Part shown: positions 37,351 to 49,087 of the stretch, piece by piece | How the letters are laid out: each line of letters opens with the position of its first letter | How positions within the stretch are numbered: the stretch's first letter is position 1 | Source of the DNA: Calliopum simillimum | Taxonomy: Eukaryota > Arthropoda > Insecta > Diptera > Lauxaniidae | NCBI GenBank assembly: GCA_951812925.1 | Contig: OX638368.1 | Location: forward strand, 112,491,309 to 112,555,308 | Length of the DNA: 64,000 nt | Direction: 5' to 3' | Translations under genes and position numbers: made by a program | The notes under the pieces: model-generated | What the model was told of the DNA's origin: nothing | The model's input: only the letters and a program-made list of their open reading frames with translations | Database searches by the model: none

Positions 37351-38231
37351 CACAGGTTTACAAAAAAAAAAATGTCATGGCGTTTTGACCAGAATATGTG
37401 TTTCCTAGGGACATTGACGTCCTGAATCCGAATCCGGGGTCCGTTTTTTTCCAGAACGTCTGAAAAAAAAGATTTCAAGGTCATATGGAGGTCAAAATGG
37501 GGTTCATGTGTCGTTTACTGATAAATTCGCTAAAATTCTGAAACTAATTTTTAATCATTGAGCTCTTAGGCCTTAAAAAGAATATGTGATCAAAAAGGGA
37601 ATCTCGGACCCAGTTTCGGAGATGTAGCCATCGAAAGATCAGAATATATATCTCCTATGAAAACGGCTCTAAGTTGGGAGCCCCTGGATGGATTTGAAAA
37701 ATATTGGTGTCATATGAAAGGTATTTTGTTGTTGTTGTTATTGTTGTTGTTGTTTTTGTTGTGGTTGTTGTTGCTGTTGTTGTAATTGAAAAATTTCACA
37801 AAATTTCAAAAAAGCTCATATCTCGAAAACTATGAATCCAATTGAAAATATTTTCAAAACATTTTTATAGGCTGTCAAAATACCTTTCATATGACATCAA
37901 CATTTTACAAATTTATCCAGGTGTTCCCAACTTATAGCGGTTTTTATAGAAGATATATCCGGATCTTCCGATGGTTATATCTCCGAAACTAAGTCAGAAG
38001 CACCCTTTTTGATCACAGATTCTTTTAAAGGACTAAAAACTCATTGATAAAAAATTGGTTTCAGAATTTTAGCGAATTTATCACTAAACGACACATGACC
38101 TTGAATAATTTTTTTCTAGACGTTCTGGAAAAAAACGGACCCCGGATTCGGATTCAGGATGTCAAAGTCCCTAGGAAACAGATAGTCTGGTCAAAACGCC
38201 ATGACATTTTTTTTTTTTTTGTAAGCCTGTG
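37351..38231. mobile_element. 881-bp foldback element with CACAGGYTTAC ends
   Basis: The arms of about 390 bp run from CACAGGTTTACAAAAAA at the left to TTTTTTGTAAGCCTGTG at the right. They share ATGTCATGGCGTTTTGACC, CCGAATCCGGGGTCCG and CATATGAAAGGTATTTTG, and a (TTG)n tract lies at the centre (37725-37780). TTA flanks both ends (37348-37350 and 38232-38234), a 3-bp target duplication. No transposase is present. Confidence 0.9.
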
Positions 38232-38234
38232 TTA

Positions 38235-40217
38235 TTTATAAAGAAGTTAAACTTAATTTGCCATGTTTTAAAAAGCACTATCAATTTCGCTGGTACAGCT
38301 GAATAAAGTCCAAATATTTTTTGTCTTTTTCATACTTCAATGTACAGTTTTGCGTAGACTCTGTGTCTACTCTTCTTTTTGCATCATCATAAAACATGAT
38401 AATTTTCTCATGATCTGTTACCAATGGAAATTGCAAAATCGCCAGTTATATTAGCATTAAGATTTCTTTTTATATATAATTTCTAAAAAACCTTTTACTT
38501 CCGGTAAGCGCCAAAGCAAAACTTCTATTAATTTAGCTTAAGCGCGTCATATGGAAAAAGCAATAAAGAAAATCTAAACATTTTTCATTGCTTACTTTAT
38601 AATTCATTTGAACCTACACATAATTGAAGGTAACCCTCTATCCGGCTGGAGCAGCAGCAGCTGCATGCGATTTGCGTAATGCAACTTGCACTTTATGTAT
38701 GATAATTTTTAACATCACTGTTCTTGGCATTTTCGCAATTTACATGTGTGTGAAAAACCATATGCTGACGATGTCCAAAATGAAAAGTGATGCTTTTGAA
38801 CTTTAGATGAAGGAAAAAAAGTGCAGACACAGCAGTGAGGTAGTTAACAACAAAAGGAAAAGGTAACTGAATACAAAAGTTTCAAGTAGCTAGATATTCT
38901 TTTGGTTAAAGGATTGAATTATTAAAAATGTTGCTTTAGAACTTCCGTGAAGCCCGCAGTTTGCGATTACTTGCAAAAAGATTAATTTAACATGCACTAT
39001 TTTTTTAACAGAAAATTTTAAGCTTAATGTGCTCTTTAATAGCTACACATAGTCTTTTAATATTTTGTGTTACCACAACAGAAAATCAATTTCATTTGAC
39101 TTAAGGTTACATCTATGCAAATATGTTGAAAACGCATGGAGCTAATGTCATCTCATTAGTTTAAGCACCATTTAAATAATGACTGATAAATGTTAATGAT
39201 ATCGGGAGTAACTTAATTCACTTAACTGCCCCACACATATCAGCCCTGCGGTGGCTATGAAACTAAACGAGATGCTGATAAAATGATGCGCGTACTTGGA
39301 GTTTTTTTGTTGCTTTTCCAAACAAACAAAAAAGGACCCAACCTAAGCTAAACGAACCTAAATAGTTAAAATCAAAGCCAAACCCACCTCGTTTTGTTTA
39401 ACATACTCCATTTGAAATAGCAACAACTTGTTAGCGTTGTTTTTTTTTTTTTTTTTTTTTTTTTTTTTGTCAAAGTACTTTAAACAAATCTTGAACTTGG
39501 TGGTTCTAAGAGTTTCTTGTTGTTGTTGTTGCATGTTGACCATTTGTCGATCCACACCAGCACCATCACTACCACTACCACAACCATTACGAAGAAGCAC
39601 AATTTCCACTTAAAACTCCAACCAACTGGAACACTTCCAGTGAAGAAAAATGAAAATTCTTTGTGTGTTTTTTCACATTTGGTATGCAAAAACCTTAACT
39701 CTTAGTGCCACAGTGCACACACATTTTATGCTTCGATGTTTCAGATAATCTCTTTGGTTATTGGTGGTGCTGGAACTCGAGGAAATACCAGAGCATCACA
39801 CACACATTGTGCAGTGTTACCTTATTTGAGTTTATTGTATGTGGTGGGTACCATATTCAAAAAGCGTTGTTATCTGACTTTATTCAACATTTTTAACCAT
39901 GTTGTTTTTTTCGCTGCTTTACAACAGTCAGTTTATTTAGTTAGTAGAAAATTTTCAAGATATTTCATTAAAGATAATTGCATTTGCATCAATAAGCCCA
40001 TAGAAATATTGTTAGATAAATTAGAGGAAATTCTAATGGTATTTCTAATGAAGTTGGTAAACAGCATAACAACGATTTTGTTGCAGTGCAGCACAAGGTA
40101 ATTTCTGAAGGAACTTTTAGCGTAGAGTCCAAATTTGATGCCAGTATTGTCCCAACAGCTTTAGGTTTTGGGTTGTTTGAGCTTAAAAATCTTTTTTTAT
40201 TTATTTTGCATCACGTA
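38235..40217. other. non-coding tract
   Basis: AT-rich with a 26-base poly-T near 39450 and CCA/CCT-rich DNA at 39550-39600. Several 60-120-codon frames exist on both strands without recognisable domains or convincing splice boundaries. Confidence 0.35.
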
Positions 40218-40500
40218 CACAGCAAATAGTTTGGGTTTAAAATTCAAACCAAATTGGAATGCATACATATCCACACGAAATTTGGTATAAAATCTATGCT
40301 TCAATTTGGTAAACAAACCGTTTATGCATTTTCGTATAAAATGTATACACAAAAAGTATTAAAACAATTTAAACTATTTTGGTTCAAATTTTATAGTATC
40401 AATATTTAAAAATCTTTTATACTTTTTTTGTATAAAATTTATACAGAAGTTCATATGAAAGTATTTAAACTATTTTGTATAAAATTCATTTTATGTCTAT
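40218..40500 (+). repeat. GCAAATAGTTTGGGT repeat, copy 1
   Basis: Shares with 42692-42955, in the same order, GCAAATAGTTTGGGT, AAAATTCAAACCAAATTGG, AAACCGTTTAT, AAAAATCTTTTATACT and GAAGTTCATATGAAAGTAT. The internal TATAAAATTTATAC units are themselves repetitive. Family unknown. Confidence 0.7.
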
Positions 40501-42691
40501 AATAAAAAATTATCATTCATCTTTTAATAAACTTATTGTTAGTCTCCTAAGAAGAGAAGATTCAAGAAATAAATGAATTATTAAGGAAAAAAAAAATTCA
40601 TCTTCCAATAATTACATATATTTATTATAAAAAAACAAATTTCATAACTTGAAATATTTTCAATTACACATTTTCTTTAAGCACACTTTTATTGGCCCTA
40701 TGCTCCTTCTATGAGTTAAAGGAGAATACATGGCACTAGTATGCAGCCCAACGAATGCGAGTTACTCGTGTGTTACATAGAAAAGTAATTTTTTCTGACC
40801 TCACATTAAAAAGTTGGTATGACAAATGTACTACCGAAATAAAGAAAATTTAACAAGAATCCAAAAAAAATCTATAAAAGGGTATGTTAATAAGATCTTT
40901 TTCATACTAAGATGGCTGCCAAAGTCAAAAATTAGGAAAAAAAAAAAAGGTCCTAACGTTTGCTGCGAAATCTCTTTAAGCCTTATAAGCCAAATGCATT
41001 ATTAGAAAGCTCATACAGTTAGCTTGAAATTTTCCATAACAGAGTATTCTCTAAAACGTTAGGATAACCCAAGAAAAATTTTTTCTGAAACAAGTCAGAA
41101 AATCAGTTTTAACCCTACAACTTCTCAGGGTATATTTTAGACCCACCTCAGGTGCAATTTTTCGTTAGTCTAGGCCTCCTCTTTCACCTCCCAGAAGTTT
41201 CGTAACCTTATACAATACACCCTATACAATCTACATACATACGTTGACTATCCAATGTTACTGCTTTCATTAAATTAAAACATTTTCATTGATGTTCACG
41301 CAGTTTTTTTTAACAAAAATTGACAAATTGTTAGATAACAAAAATTTGTCATATTTTAATTTATAACACAACAACAAAAGCAAGAACCTCACAGTTGGCT
41401 GCTACAGACTTAGCTTTAGCGTTAGCACACAGCAGCGCGTAAGCTTGTCATTTTCCTTTATAATTTCTCAATTACAAAGAAAAACTACAGGCGAAACCCA
41501 CGCGTTTGCAAAGGATCATCATCAGCAGCAGCAGTGTTGATCTTAAGAAGAAAACTCTCAATTTCAAAAGGAAGACGCGAACCGCGAATGCAACAAAGTT
41601 TGTAAGTTGTCTGCAACATAGTTGCATGTTGCTTGATGAAGTAAACTGATGAAACTGCTGCTGTGTTTCCTGTTGTCTCTGTGGCTGCATTAGAAGAAGC
41701 TGTTACTGTGCACGCAAGCTCAGGCTGCAAATTTTTTTTTTTTTTTTTTTCTACTGATCATGGTCTCATGTCCTTTGCCATATGATATTGCAATTGGTTA
41801 CGTATTTTCTTTATTCAAATTTTATCTTTTCTTATAATTTATGGATTTAAGTCGTTGTTGACCTTGGATCCTACTAGCGAACGACGCTGTTGTTCGCTCG
41901 AGATTCATTGGCAGTAATCATTGCCACTTGTGTAGCTTTTGCTGTTGTTGTTGTTGTTGTAACTCATTGGATACAAACAACAGTCTAGGATATGTTACGC
42001 CTACGCTATACGTGACATAACTTTGTTGAATGTATGTGCAGCATGCAAGTTGTTGTCGCTGTAGTGTTTTTTAGATTTGGGTGGGTGGTGAGTGAACAAG
42101 TGCTTAAGAAAAAATTTTCCACTAAGACAGCACTTTGGAAGGAATAGTGAGTCAAGTGGAAAATAGTGTTGAGAAATTATATGCTAAACGATATGATCAA
42201 CAATAGTTGTCGAAACTTTGCCTTGCAGCATCTACTATGTATCTTCAGTTGTGCTATTACTGTTGTTGCAGTGCTCATTGTTGATGGAACGCTGAGTAAT
42301 TGCATCACTTCTCCTTTCTCATTGCTCATGTTCGCACTAGGTATTAGTTGGCTCATAAAACGCAAATGCATCATCGTTGGTAACTTTAGCAATTGATGAA
42401 TGGGGTTTTTTGTTGAATTAACTCTTTTAGTCGTGCATGTTGCAGCAATTAATTGTAAAGTATACCAGTAATTCTCAAGAAATGTATGAAAAAAAAACTT
42501 TCAGTTAAATTTTGTAGACATTCTACTATTAAAGGTAGTGTTTCCGCTCTACACTTCCCCCTGCTACTTTGATAAGAAGAGAAAGTTTTAAAAAAAAAAA
42601 TATATCTGATTGGAATCTCTTGCTAATGATTTATGTAAAAGCCTTACTGACAGCGTTTTAATTAAATTGAAAATACACTAGACAATAATAA
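40501..42691. other. non-coding tract
   Basis: AT-rich, with CAG/TTG-rich patches at 41510-41700 and 41930-42060. No supported exon. Confidence 0.35.
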
Positions 42692-42955
42692 ATAGCAAAT
42701 AGTTTGGGTGTAAAATTCAAACCAAATTGGAATGAATACAAATCCAAACCAAATTTACAAACCGTTTATACTTGTTCGTCTAAAATTTATACAAATAAAG
42801 TATTAATACTGCACAATTTAGTATCACCATACAAAAATCTTTTATACTATTTTTGTATAAATTTTATATGGAAGTTCATATGAAAGTATTTTAAACTATT
42901 TTATATGAAGTTCATATTGTGCTATAAATTGTGCCAATTTTACATAGTTTTTGAA
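42692..42955 (+). repeat. GCAAATAGTTTGGGT repeat, copy 2
   Basis: Second direct copy 2.4 kb downstream of the first, with several small deletions relative to it. Confidence 0.7.
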
Positions 42956-43317
42956 TAAATATTTTCTGTCTACATTTCCGCCAAAAGACCCACCATGACC
43001 AAAATATTAAAAGTTGTTAAAAAGTTATCATTTTATGATGTTATCTTAGAGTAACATTTAAATTTTACTAATTTAAGCAATTCACACATAAAGTTATTAA
43101 CTATGATAATCAAAACGGCTCCAAAGTTGCACAAATGTAGTTTTTCTTTTTTAGTAATTTTTAGGTGGAAGTGTTTTTTTATATAATCTTCATTAAGTAG
43201 CATAATACATGATAACAGTTGTTCCACAAAATCTCACTTACAACATAAATGACATAAAAAAATTAAAAGAGTACCATGCAATCCCGATTAATTCTCAATT
43301 TTTTTATTTTCTTTAGT

Positions 43318-44203
43318 CCATTTGCTACTGTCCAGTTCGTCACTGAAAAAGATAATTTGTCATCATTGCTTCACAAATCAAGTACAAACCAAGCAGCAAA
43401 TGTGCAAATATAGTTTCATACACACAGTTAAAAAAAAAAATAAAAAAATCTAATGCAAAAAATAAAATTTAAAGCTATTTAAAGTAGGTCACGTTCGCCA
43501 TTTTTGGCTCACAAGTAACTATTTTTTAAATTTCATTCTAGTGTAAAATTTTAGCACTACATTTTGTATAAATCTTGTTATCGTAAGGTCATAATTCAAT
43601 CTTACGAGGAACATTTTCTAAGCATACATTAACACATTATATCCTGTTAAATGGTCTATTTGACACCTTTTTCAAAAAGACTAGGTTATAATGGGTTAAA
43701 GTGTTCTGCACAAATATTTTATGTAAAATTTTATTAGTGAATCAAAGGCAAGAAATTCTTAAAACTTAAGAATAATGCGTAAAAAAGTAATAAAAGTGTT
43801 GCAGTTGTCAGTTAAGCAAAATTTTACAATTTTCACCAGAACAGAACAGCGTAGCGAGCAAGATTTTTTTGGCTCCCAAAACTGAATTTGGCTTAAATCA
43901 ACCTTACCAAATAAACTTAAAATACATAAATATGCAAATCATCAAGCCGATTGAATCATAATGAAAAAATGTCACGTTCATATTGCCACGCATCGATTCA
44001 AATTATGATCGAAACAAAGAAAATTACAGAAGATATTTGAATCAAACAAAATGCATGATAAAATAATATTATTGCATACGATTCTAAAATTAGTCGCACT
44101 AAAAATTCGGACTTGTTTTGCTGAATTCTGGTTTCCTTTGAATAGCCACGAAAACTTCTTCAGTTTTTGTCACGTTCGTTTTGTGTCTTTTTTTGCGTGT
44201 ACC
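43318..44203 (-). mobile_element. inverted internal copy of the GGGGTATGA-end element
   Basis: Reverse-complement match to about 5370-6195: CAGTTCGTCACTGAAAAAGA, AACACATTATATCCTG, TTTGGCTTAAATCAACCTTA, TTGAATCATAATGAAAAAATG and CACGTTCGTTTTGTG all have counterparts in reverse order. Both terminal inverted repeats are absent. The conserved string near 44010-44060 corresponds to the minus-strand frame at 5512-5724. Confidence 0.7.
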
Positions 44204-44205
44204 TT

Positions 44206-44700
44206 GGAAGTTAAGTTGGGGGCGCTGAGCCCGAAAATCGTATTTTTGGAAGAAAAAAACATGTTGGTTTTCCCGCTAGCGCCCCCTTAATACCCCCTTA
44301 GGGGTAAGAATTTTACTTGTTCTAAGCATTTTAAATGTGTGTATATTGATGGGTTTTTAGTTGCTCTGAAAGCGAAAATAATGTCAAAAAATAATTTGGA
44401 GCACTAAGTCTCCCCCTAGTAGACCCCTTATAGCTTCCCAAGAAGGATGAAATAACGCTTTTTATAAAAACTTATAAGGAATGTATATTTGTAGGTTTTA
44501 TGGTTGGCTGGAACAGAAGATGACAAAAATAAGTAATTTTAGTAGCACAGGTTAGGGAGTACCCCCTACAAGGGGTCTTAAATTTCACGTTTCATAAAAA
44601 TATCAAATGTATATCAATTCTTAGGTTTTTTGGTGCTCTGAAACTGAAAATGATGTTAAAAAATTATTTTAACCACCAAGTAATCCCTAAGCATCCCCTA
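44206..44700. mobile_element. internal fragment of the CACARGC palindromic element
   Basis: Matches parts of 28928-29896 in reverse: GCTGAGCCCGAAAATCG, TTTCACGTTTCATAAAAATAT, GGTTTTTTGGTGCTCTGAAA and repeated CCCCTT...AGGGG strings. Neither CACAGGC terminus is present. It abuts the preceding element directly. Confidence 0.6.
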
Positions 44701-45426
44701 TTAGTAAACAAATCAACAAGAGTAACCTGCAAAGAACAGGAATATAATGTTTAAAACAATATATTTAGGGGGAATTCTGAATTTAATACAGATCGCTCAA
44801 AAGGACTTTTTTTTTTTTTGTTTCCACATAACTTTCTTAAAATCTTTAAAATCAAAATTTTTTTAAAATTTATTAGGAAATCATTTTCAGTTGCACAGTG
44901 TTAAAAATTTTTCGAATTCGCCCATGAAATTTGAATTAATAATGTCATTAATTTATTGCCTAAACAAAACAAAAAAAAGGTAGCACACCAATAACCGAAA
45001 CCTTTAAGTAGCGCCAGCCTTAAATGTGAATTAAATGCTTAAAGCAAAAGCTGACTGTCTTACGCACATTGATTGGCACTCTGACATCAAATTGTGTAAT
45101 CAAACACACGTAGTCAATTACTGGTGCCATTTCAAAGCAAAAAAAATTAAAAAAACCACAACATACTACACACACGAAACCATAACTTAAAACCCAACTT
45201 AGCTAACAAATTATGCTTTTAAAGCTTCAGCGGAAGAGCAAATTACTTACGATTGGCATGTTTTTGGGCTAAGAAAGAACTCCACTACAAATTGGAGAGA
45301 GCAGAATAAATTTAAGACCCTAAGGCGCTTAACGCCTACCTTAATGTTTTTCATGTTGCTGCTGCCGCTACGGCTACTGCAGCAACAACCTTTAAAGTTA
45401 ACATATCAATCGTTTCAATGCTGTGG

Positions 45427-45467
45427 CTAATTTCTTATTTTATTTTTCTTTTCTTTCGTTATTACAG
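45427..45467 (+). other. splice acceptor region, 3' end of upstream intron
   Basis: A CTAAT branch-point-like motif near 45427-45431 is followed by a 30-base pyrimidine-rich tract and TTACAG, with the AG at 45466-45467. The next ATG (45492) starts a signal peptide in frame. The upstream intron is therefore placed in the 5' UTR; its donor and the first exon are not identifiable in this window. Confidence 0.75.
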
Positions 45468-45491
45468 CAGCAACAACAATACGGCAACAAC

Positions 45492-46204
45492 ATGGGCAAA
45501 GCCATGCGAACAACAACATCAGCAACAACACGAACATTACAGCATATTTTTCTGGTTTGCCTGCTTGCAACAATTGCTACTGCAACACGTCGATCGCGAA
45601 TCGATTTAAATGCTGCTGCAGCACCACCACTACCAGCAGCATCAACATCCAACGCCAATGACAACTTGCCAAGCGCTTCAAGCGCTGAGCTAATTCAAAT
45701 TGCTGTCCAAGCACCACCACCAGCACCAAGTCCATCACCAGCGCCACCACCATTACAACAGCAGCAGCAAACAGCAGCAAAGACGCCAACAGCAAATACT
45801 GGTGCTGTTGCTGCGGACAATTCAAAATTGGATACATTGAAGCATGATCAATCATCAATTGATGCCGCCGCTGCAGAGTCAAAAAGTGCTACTGGTGATG
45901 CAACAGCAGCAGCAGCAACAAGTTTATTAGAAAAGCAACAGCAACAAAGTGGAAATGTTGCAGCATCGCCGTCGTCAGCAATAGCGGACAGCGATCTCAA
46001 GTCTCAGCTTACTGAAGATCAATTACCAAAGGAACAAAAGCAAACGCCAGCAGACAACAGCGTTGAGGACATTGACATTGAAAGTAATATTGGCGGCGGC
46101 ACAGCAGCAAGTGGTGGTGCAGCTGCTGGTGGAACAAGCGTATATGGCAACACTGGTGTAGACAATTGTGATCCCGACATGTTGGGCTTTGAAATTATCA
46201 CTGG
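45492..46204 (+). CDS. secreted PAN-domain protein, first coding exon (partial)
   Basis: This is the amino-terminal part of a secreted or apical extracellular-matrix protein. Residues 1-31 form a signal peptide: basic Thr-rich start, hydrophobic IFLVCLLATIATA, likely cleavage after Ala31 before TRRSR. Residues 32-225 are a linker rich in Ala, Gln, Pro and Ser (APPPAPSPSPAPPP near 75) without cysteine, probably poorly folded. Cys226 in NCDPDMLGFEIITG begins a PAN/Apple domain that the exon at 61201 continues. The exon starts at 45468 after a clear acceptor and ends at 46204 before GTAAGT, leaving two bases of a Gly codon. An upstream in-frame ATG at 45423 lies in the intron; Met5 is an alternative start. 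Insect proteins with PAN plus ZP domains (trynity, neyo, nompA) shape cuticle and sensory matrix; which member this is I cannot say from one domain. Confidence 0.85.
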
Positions 46205-46379
46205 GTAAGTTTGTTTTTGAGAAGAAGGAAATTAAACTAAAATTTTTACGAGATATTACAAAGTTAAGAAAAAGTGACGTGGGATTCTCAAAAAACCAAA
46301 ACGTCTTAATATTTGTCGTATGAGTTATTGTTTTGACTATATTGGTTTATGTCATAAAAAGGAATTAATTAAAAATGAT

Positions 46380-46640
46380 GAAAATTAGAGTTTTTTAGTG
46401 AAATACTTAATAATAGATAGATAAAAATAGATTATTTTCAATTAAATAACAATCATACGCCCTGGTAGACTTAGAAGTCGAATCATTTTAATTCTCTTGT
46501 GTCAAAATATCAGTTTCGATGTTACTTGGTGTAAATTTTTCTTGAAATTTTAATTTAATAAAATATTTTGCACAAAAATTTCAAAACTTGTTGATGGCTG
46601 CTTGAAAATAGCCAAATAAAATGCTTAAAAAAATATTCAG
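46380..46640 (+). repeat. CATACGCCYTGGTAGACTTA repeat, copy A
   Basis: Shares, in order, GTTTTTTAGTGAAA, CATACGCCCTGGTAGACTTA, TTCTCTTGTGTCAAAA, CACAAAAATTTCAAAACTTG, ATGGCTGCTTGAAAATAGCC and AATAAAATGCTTAAA with copies B and C. Unknown family, no coding frame. All three copies have the same orientation within 6.6 kb. Confidence 0.7.
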
Positions 46641-47005
46641 AAAATTTGAGCTAAGGTCTCAAATTTTCGAGATGACTGTATGAAAAACTTGATTTTTTTA
46701 CGTGGTATTCGACACAGTCTTATTTCCATCAATCGGTTTAAAAATAGTCGAAGCGAATGTCTCACAAGACATTTGACACAAACTCATTTGCTAAGGATTA
46801 TTTGAAAATAAGTACAACGAATGTAGAGCGGGACAATAGACTTGCTGCAATGCGAAGCCCATGTATAGTCCATCGTATGGGAAGCAAGCTAATTACGAAC
46901 TACTTAGTTGAAGCTTCGGTTGAAGCTAGTTTGTGTATAGTTTTGGAGCAGATCGACTTCCTTTGGAGTCTTTCCAGAACTAAGGGTTTTTAGTGAAACA
47001 ATTGT

Positions 47006-47022
47006 AAAAGTTTTAAGTTTCT
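47006..47022. repeat. 17-bp target-site duplication, left
   Basis: AAAAGTTTTAAGTTTCT, identical to 49894-49910, directly before the Penelope sequence. Confidence 0.85.
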
Positions 47023-47059
47023 ATGTTGTTACGGAGGGCACGCCGCAATTAACATCAAT

Positions 47060-49087
47060 ATGAAGATTTACAAAAACTTGCACGAAAATTATAGTGAAAC
47101 AATCAACAAAAATATTAGAAAACACACTAATGCTAACAAACAAAACGCAAAATTAAAAACATCAATAACCTTTTTAATTAAGTGTAGACAAAATGGTATT
47201 ATCCCGAATTGCATTAAAGATTCTACAAAAAACATAAAACAACTTTTCCATGAAACAGACACCAACAGACAAGACATAAAGGAACAAAAAATCAAAAATC
47301 TAATTGATAAATACACAGTGAATTTTCATGATAAAGTTCTTAATCTTTTAATAAAACAAAAGCATAACGATTTAAATAGAAATAAATTAAAAATGGAAAA
47401 GACCACGACATATATACAACAACATATATTGGGCAATGACTACGAATTATTTTTAAAAAGTGAACAAATTGTGTACGAAAGCCTAACGCAGAAAAATAAA
47501 TTAAAACAAATTAACAAATTTGAAAAATTAAAGAAGATACAAGACACTGAATTAGACATTAAATTTAACAAAGATTGGTTCGTGAATAATACAGACACTG
47601 AGATACCAACAAACGTACAAAAATTATTGTCATTAGGTCCAAAGTTCGCGTTACCAATAGAAAAGGAAGATTTTCCTTTATTTAAATGCATTGCAGACGG
47701 TGAAGACATAATACAAACAAATACGGAAAAAGAAAAACAAGAAATCGCGAGAACAAAATTAACATCAACAATCGACAACTACCTAAATAAACGATCACTG
47801 ACATCGAGAGAGAAGAAGACACTTAACACAGTGAAACAAGCCAAAAATTTTTTGAACAAAAACAAAAACTTATTAATATTAAAAGCTGATAAAGGGAACA
47901 CTACAGTAGCGTTAGACAAAATGGAATACGAAACAAAAATGAAAAACATTGTAAGTGATATGTGTACATATAAACGATTAAAAAATGACCCAACAACAAG
48001 ATTACAAGTCCGTAACAACACATTAGTGGAGAAACTGCACAAAGTAAACATAATAGGCGATACTGAAAAATATAAATTAACGACACACACGGCTACTGCA
48101 CCAAGAATTTACGGGCTACCCAAAATGCATAAAGAAGGAAGACCTCTCAGACCTATTTGTTCCTCGATTAATTCGCCATCCTACGGACTTTGCAGATTTA
48201 TTGTACAGATTTTAAAAAAATTGACGGTAGACTCAAAATATAACATCAAAGATGCGGTCGAATTTAAGACCCACGTTAGCAATACTCGGATATATGATGA
48301 CGAAATATTAATATCGTTCGATGTTAAATCACTATTCCCTAGCATCCCAGTTAATGTTGCAATAGACATTATAAGAACAAAATGGAACGAAATTACAAAA
48401 TATACGGACATGGAAAAAGACTTATTTTTTGACATTTTAACGTTTTGCATTAAAGAAAATAGATATTTTAAATATAAGGACAAAATATATGAGCAACTGA
48501 AAGGAATGCCAATGGGGTCTCCAGCATCACCAGTAATCGCGGATATAGTTATGGAGGAACTTTTAGACCAAACGATGGAAAATGTTAACAAACAACCAAG
48601 ACTCTTGACTAAGTACGTTGACGACATTTTTTGCATAATTCAACGAACAGAAGTTGAAGACACACTTAAAACATTAAACAAGTTCCATAGGCAAATACAA
48701 TTCACATACGAACAGGAAAAAAATGGCAAACTACCCTATTTGGACACCCTAATAATTAAATCGGAAAATAAAATATTAATTGACTGGTACCAGAAACCCA
48801 CAGCTTCGGGTAGAATTATAAATTATTACTCAAATCATCCAAAACACGTAATAATGAACACCGCGAGTAATTTTGCTAAAAGAGTTTTGAAGATAAGCGA
48901 CAAACAATATCACGGAAACAACATAAAAAGGATCAGCGAAATATTACAAAAAAACAGCTTTACATATAAAACAACGATGGAGATTATAAAAAACGCGATT
49001 AAAACCCTTGATAATGAAACTTTAGACAAACCAGCAATAATATATAAGTCAATGGCACATGTTCCAGGCTTTCTGATAGAATTGTAA
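47060..49087 (+). CDS. Penelope reverse transcriptase (675 codons, frame lost before endonuclease)
   Basis: The frame encodes the N-terminal region and reverse transcriptase of a Penelope element, which copies its RNA at the target site. Landmarks: LILKADKGNTTVALD around residue 277, PRIYGLPKMHKEGRPLRPIC near 350-370, motif A with FDVKSLF at 420-426 (Asp421), motif B GMPMGSPASP at 482-491, motif C YVDD at 519-522 (Asp521, Asp522), then LPYLDTL and WYQKPTASG. All catalytic aspartates are present. The frame stops at 49087 shortly after HVPGF; the endonuclease continues in another frame. In related elements both domains are one polyprotein of about 830-840 residues, so this copy has lost about one base near 49069. 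The rest of the frame is intact, pointing to a young copy or a sequencing error. Confidence 0.92.
   Translation: MKIYKNLHENYSETINKNIRKHTNANKQNAKLKTSITFLIKCRQNGIIPNCIKDSTKNIKQLFHETDTNRQDIKEQKIKNLIDKYTVNFHDKVLNLLIKQKHNDLNRNKLKMEKTTTYIQQHILGNDYELFLKSEQIVYESLTQKNKLKQINKFEKLKKIQDTELDIKFNKDWFVNNTDTEIPTNVQKLLSLGPKFALPIEKEDFPLFKCIADGEDIIQTNTEKEKQEIARTKLTSTIDNYLNKRSLTSREKKTLNTVKQAKNFLNKNKNLLILKADKGNTTVALDKMEYETKMKNIVSDMCTYKRLKNDPTTRLQVRNNTLVEKLHKVNIIGDTEKYKLTTHTATAPRIYGLPKMHKEGRPLRPICSSINSPSYGLCRFIVQILKKLTVDSKYNIKDAVEFKTHVSNTRIYDDEILISFDVKSLFPSIPVNVAIDIIRTKWNEITKYTDMEKDLFFDILTFCIKENRYFKYKDKIYEQLKGMPMGSPASPVIADIVMEELLDQTMENVNKQPRLLTKYVDDIFCIIQRTEVEDTLKTLNKFHRQIQFTYEQEKNGKLPYLDTLIIKSENKILIDWYQKPTASGRIINYYSNHPKHVIMNTASNFAKRVLKISDKQYHGNNIKRISEILQKNSFTYKTTMEIIKNAIKTLDNETLDKPAIIYKSMAHVPGFLIEL

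Noticed and set aside
45423..45467. In-frame ATG at 45423 as start of the PAN-domain protein
   Set aside because: The bases 45423-45467 are a pyrimidine tract ending in TTACAG, a splice acceptor. The ATG at 45492 gives a normal signal peptide.
46757..46993. 78-codon frame left of the Penelope insertion
   Set aside because: It lies outside the target duplication, overlaps the start of a non-coding repeat, and shows no family motif. Weakly possible as an unknown remnant only.
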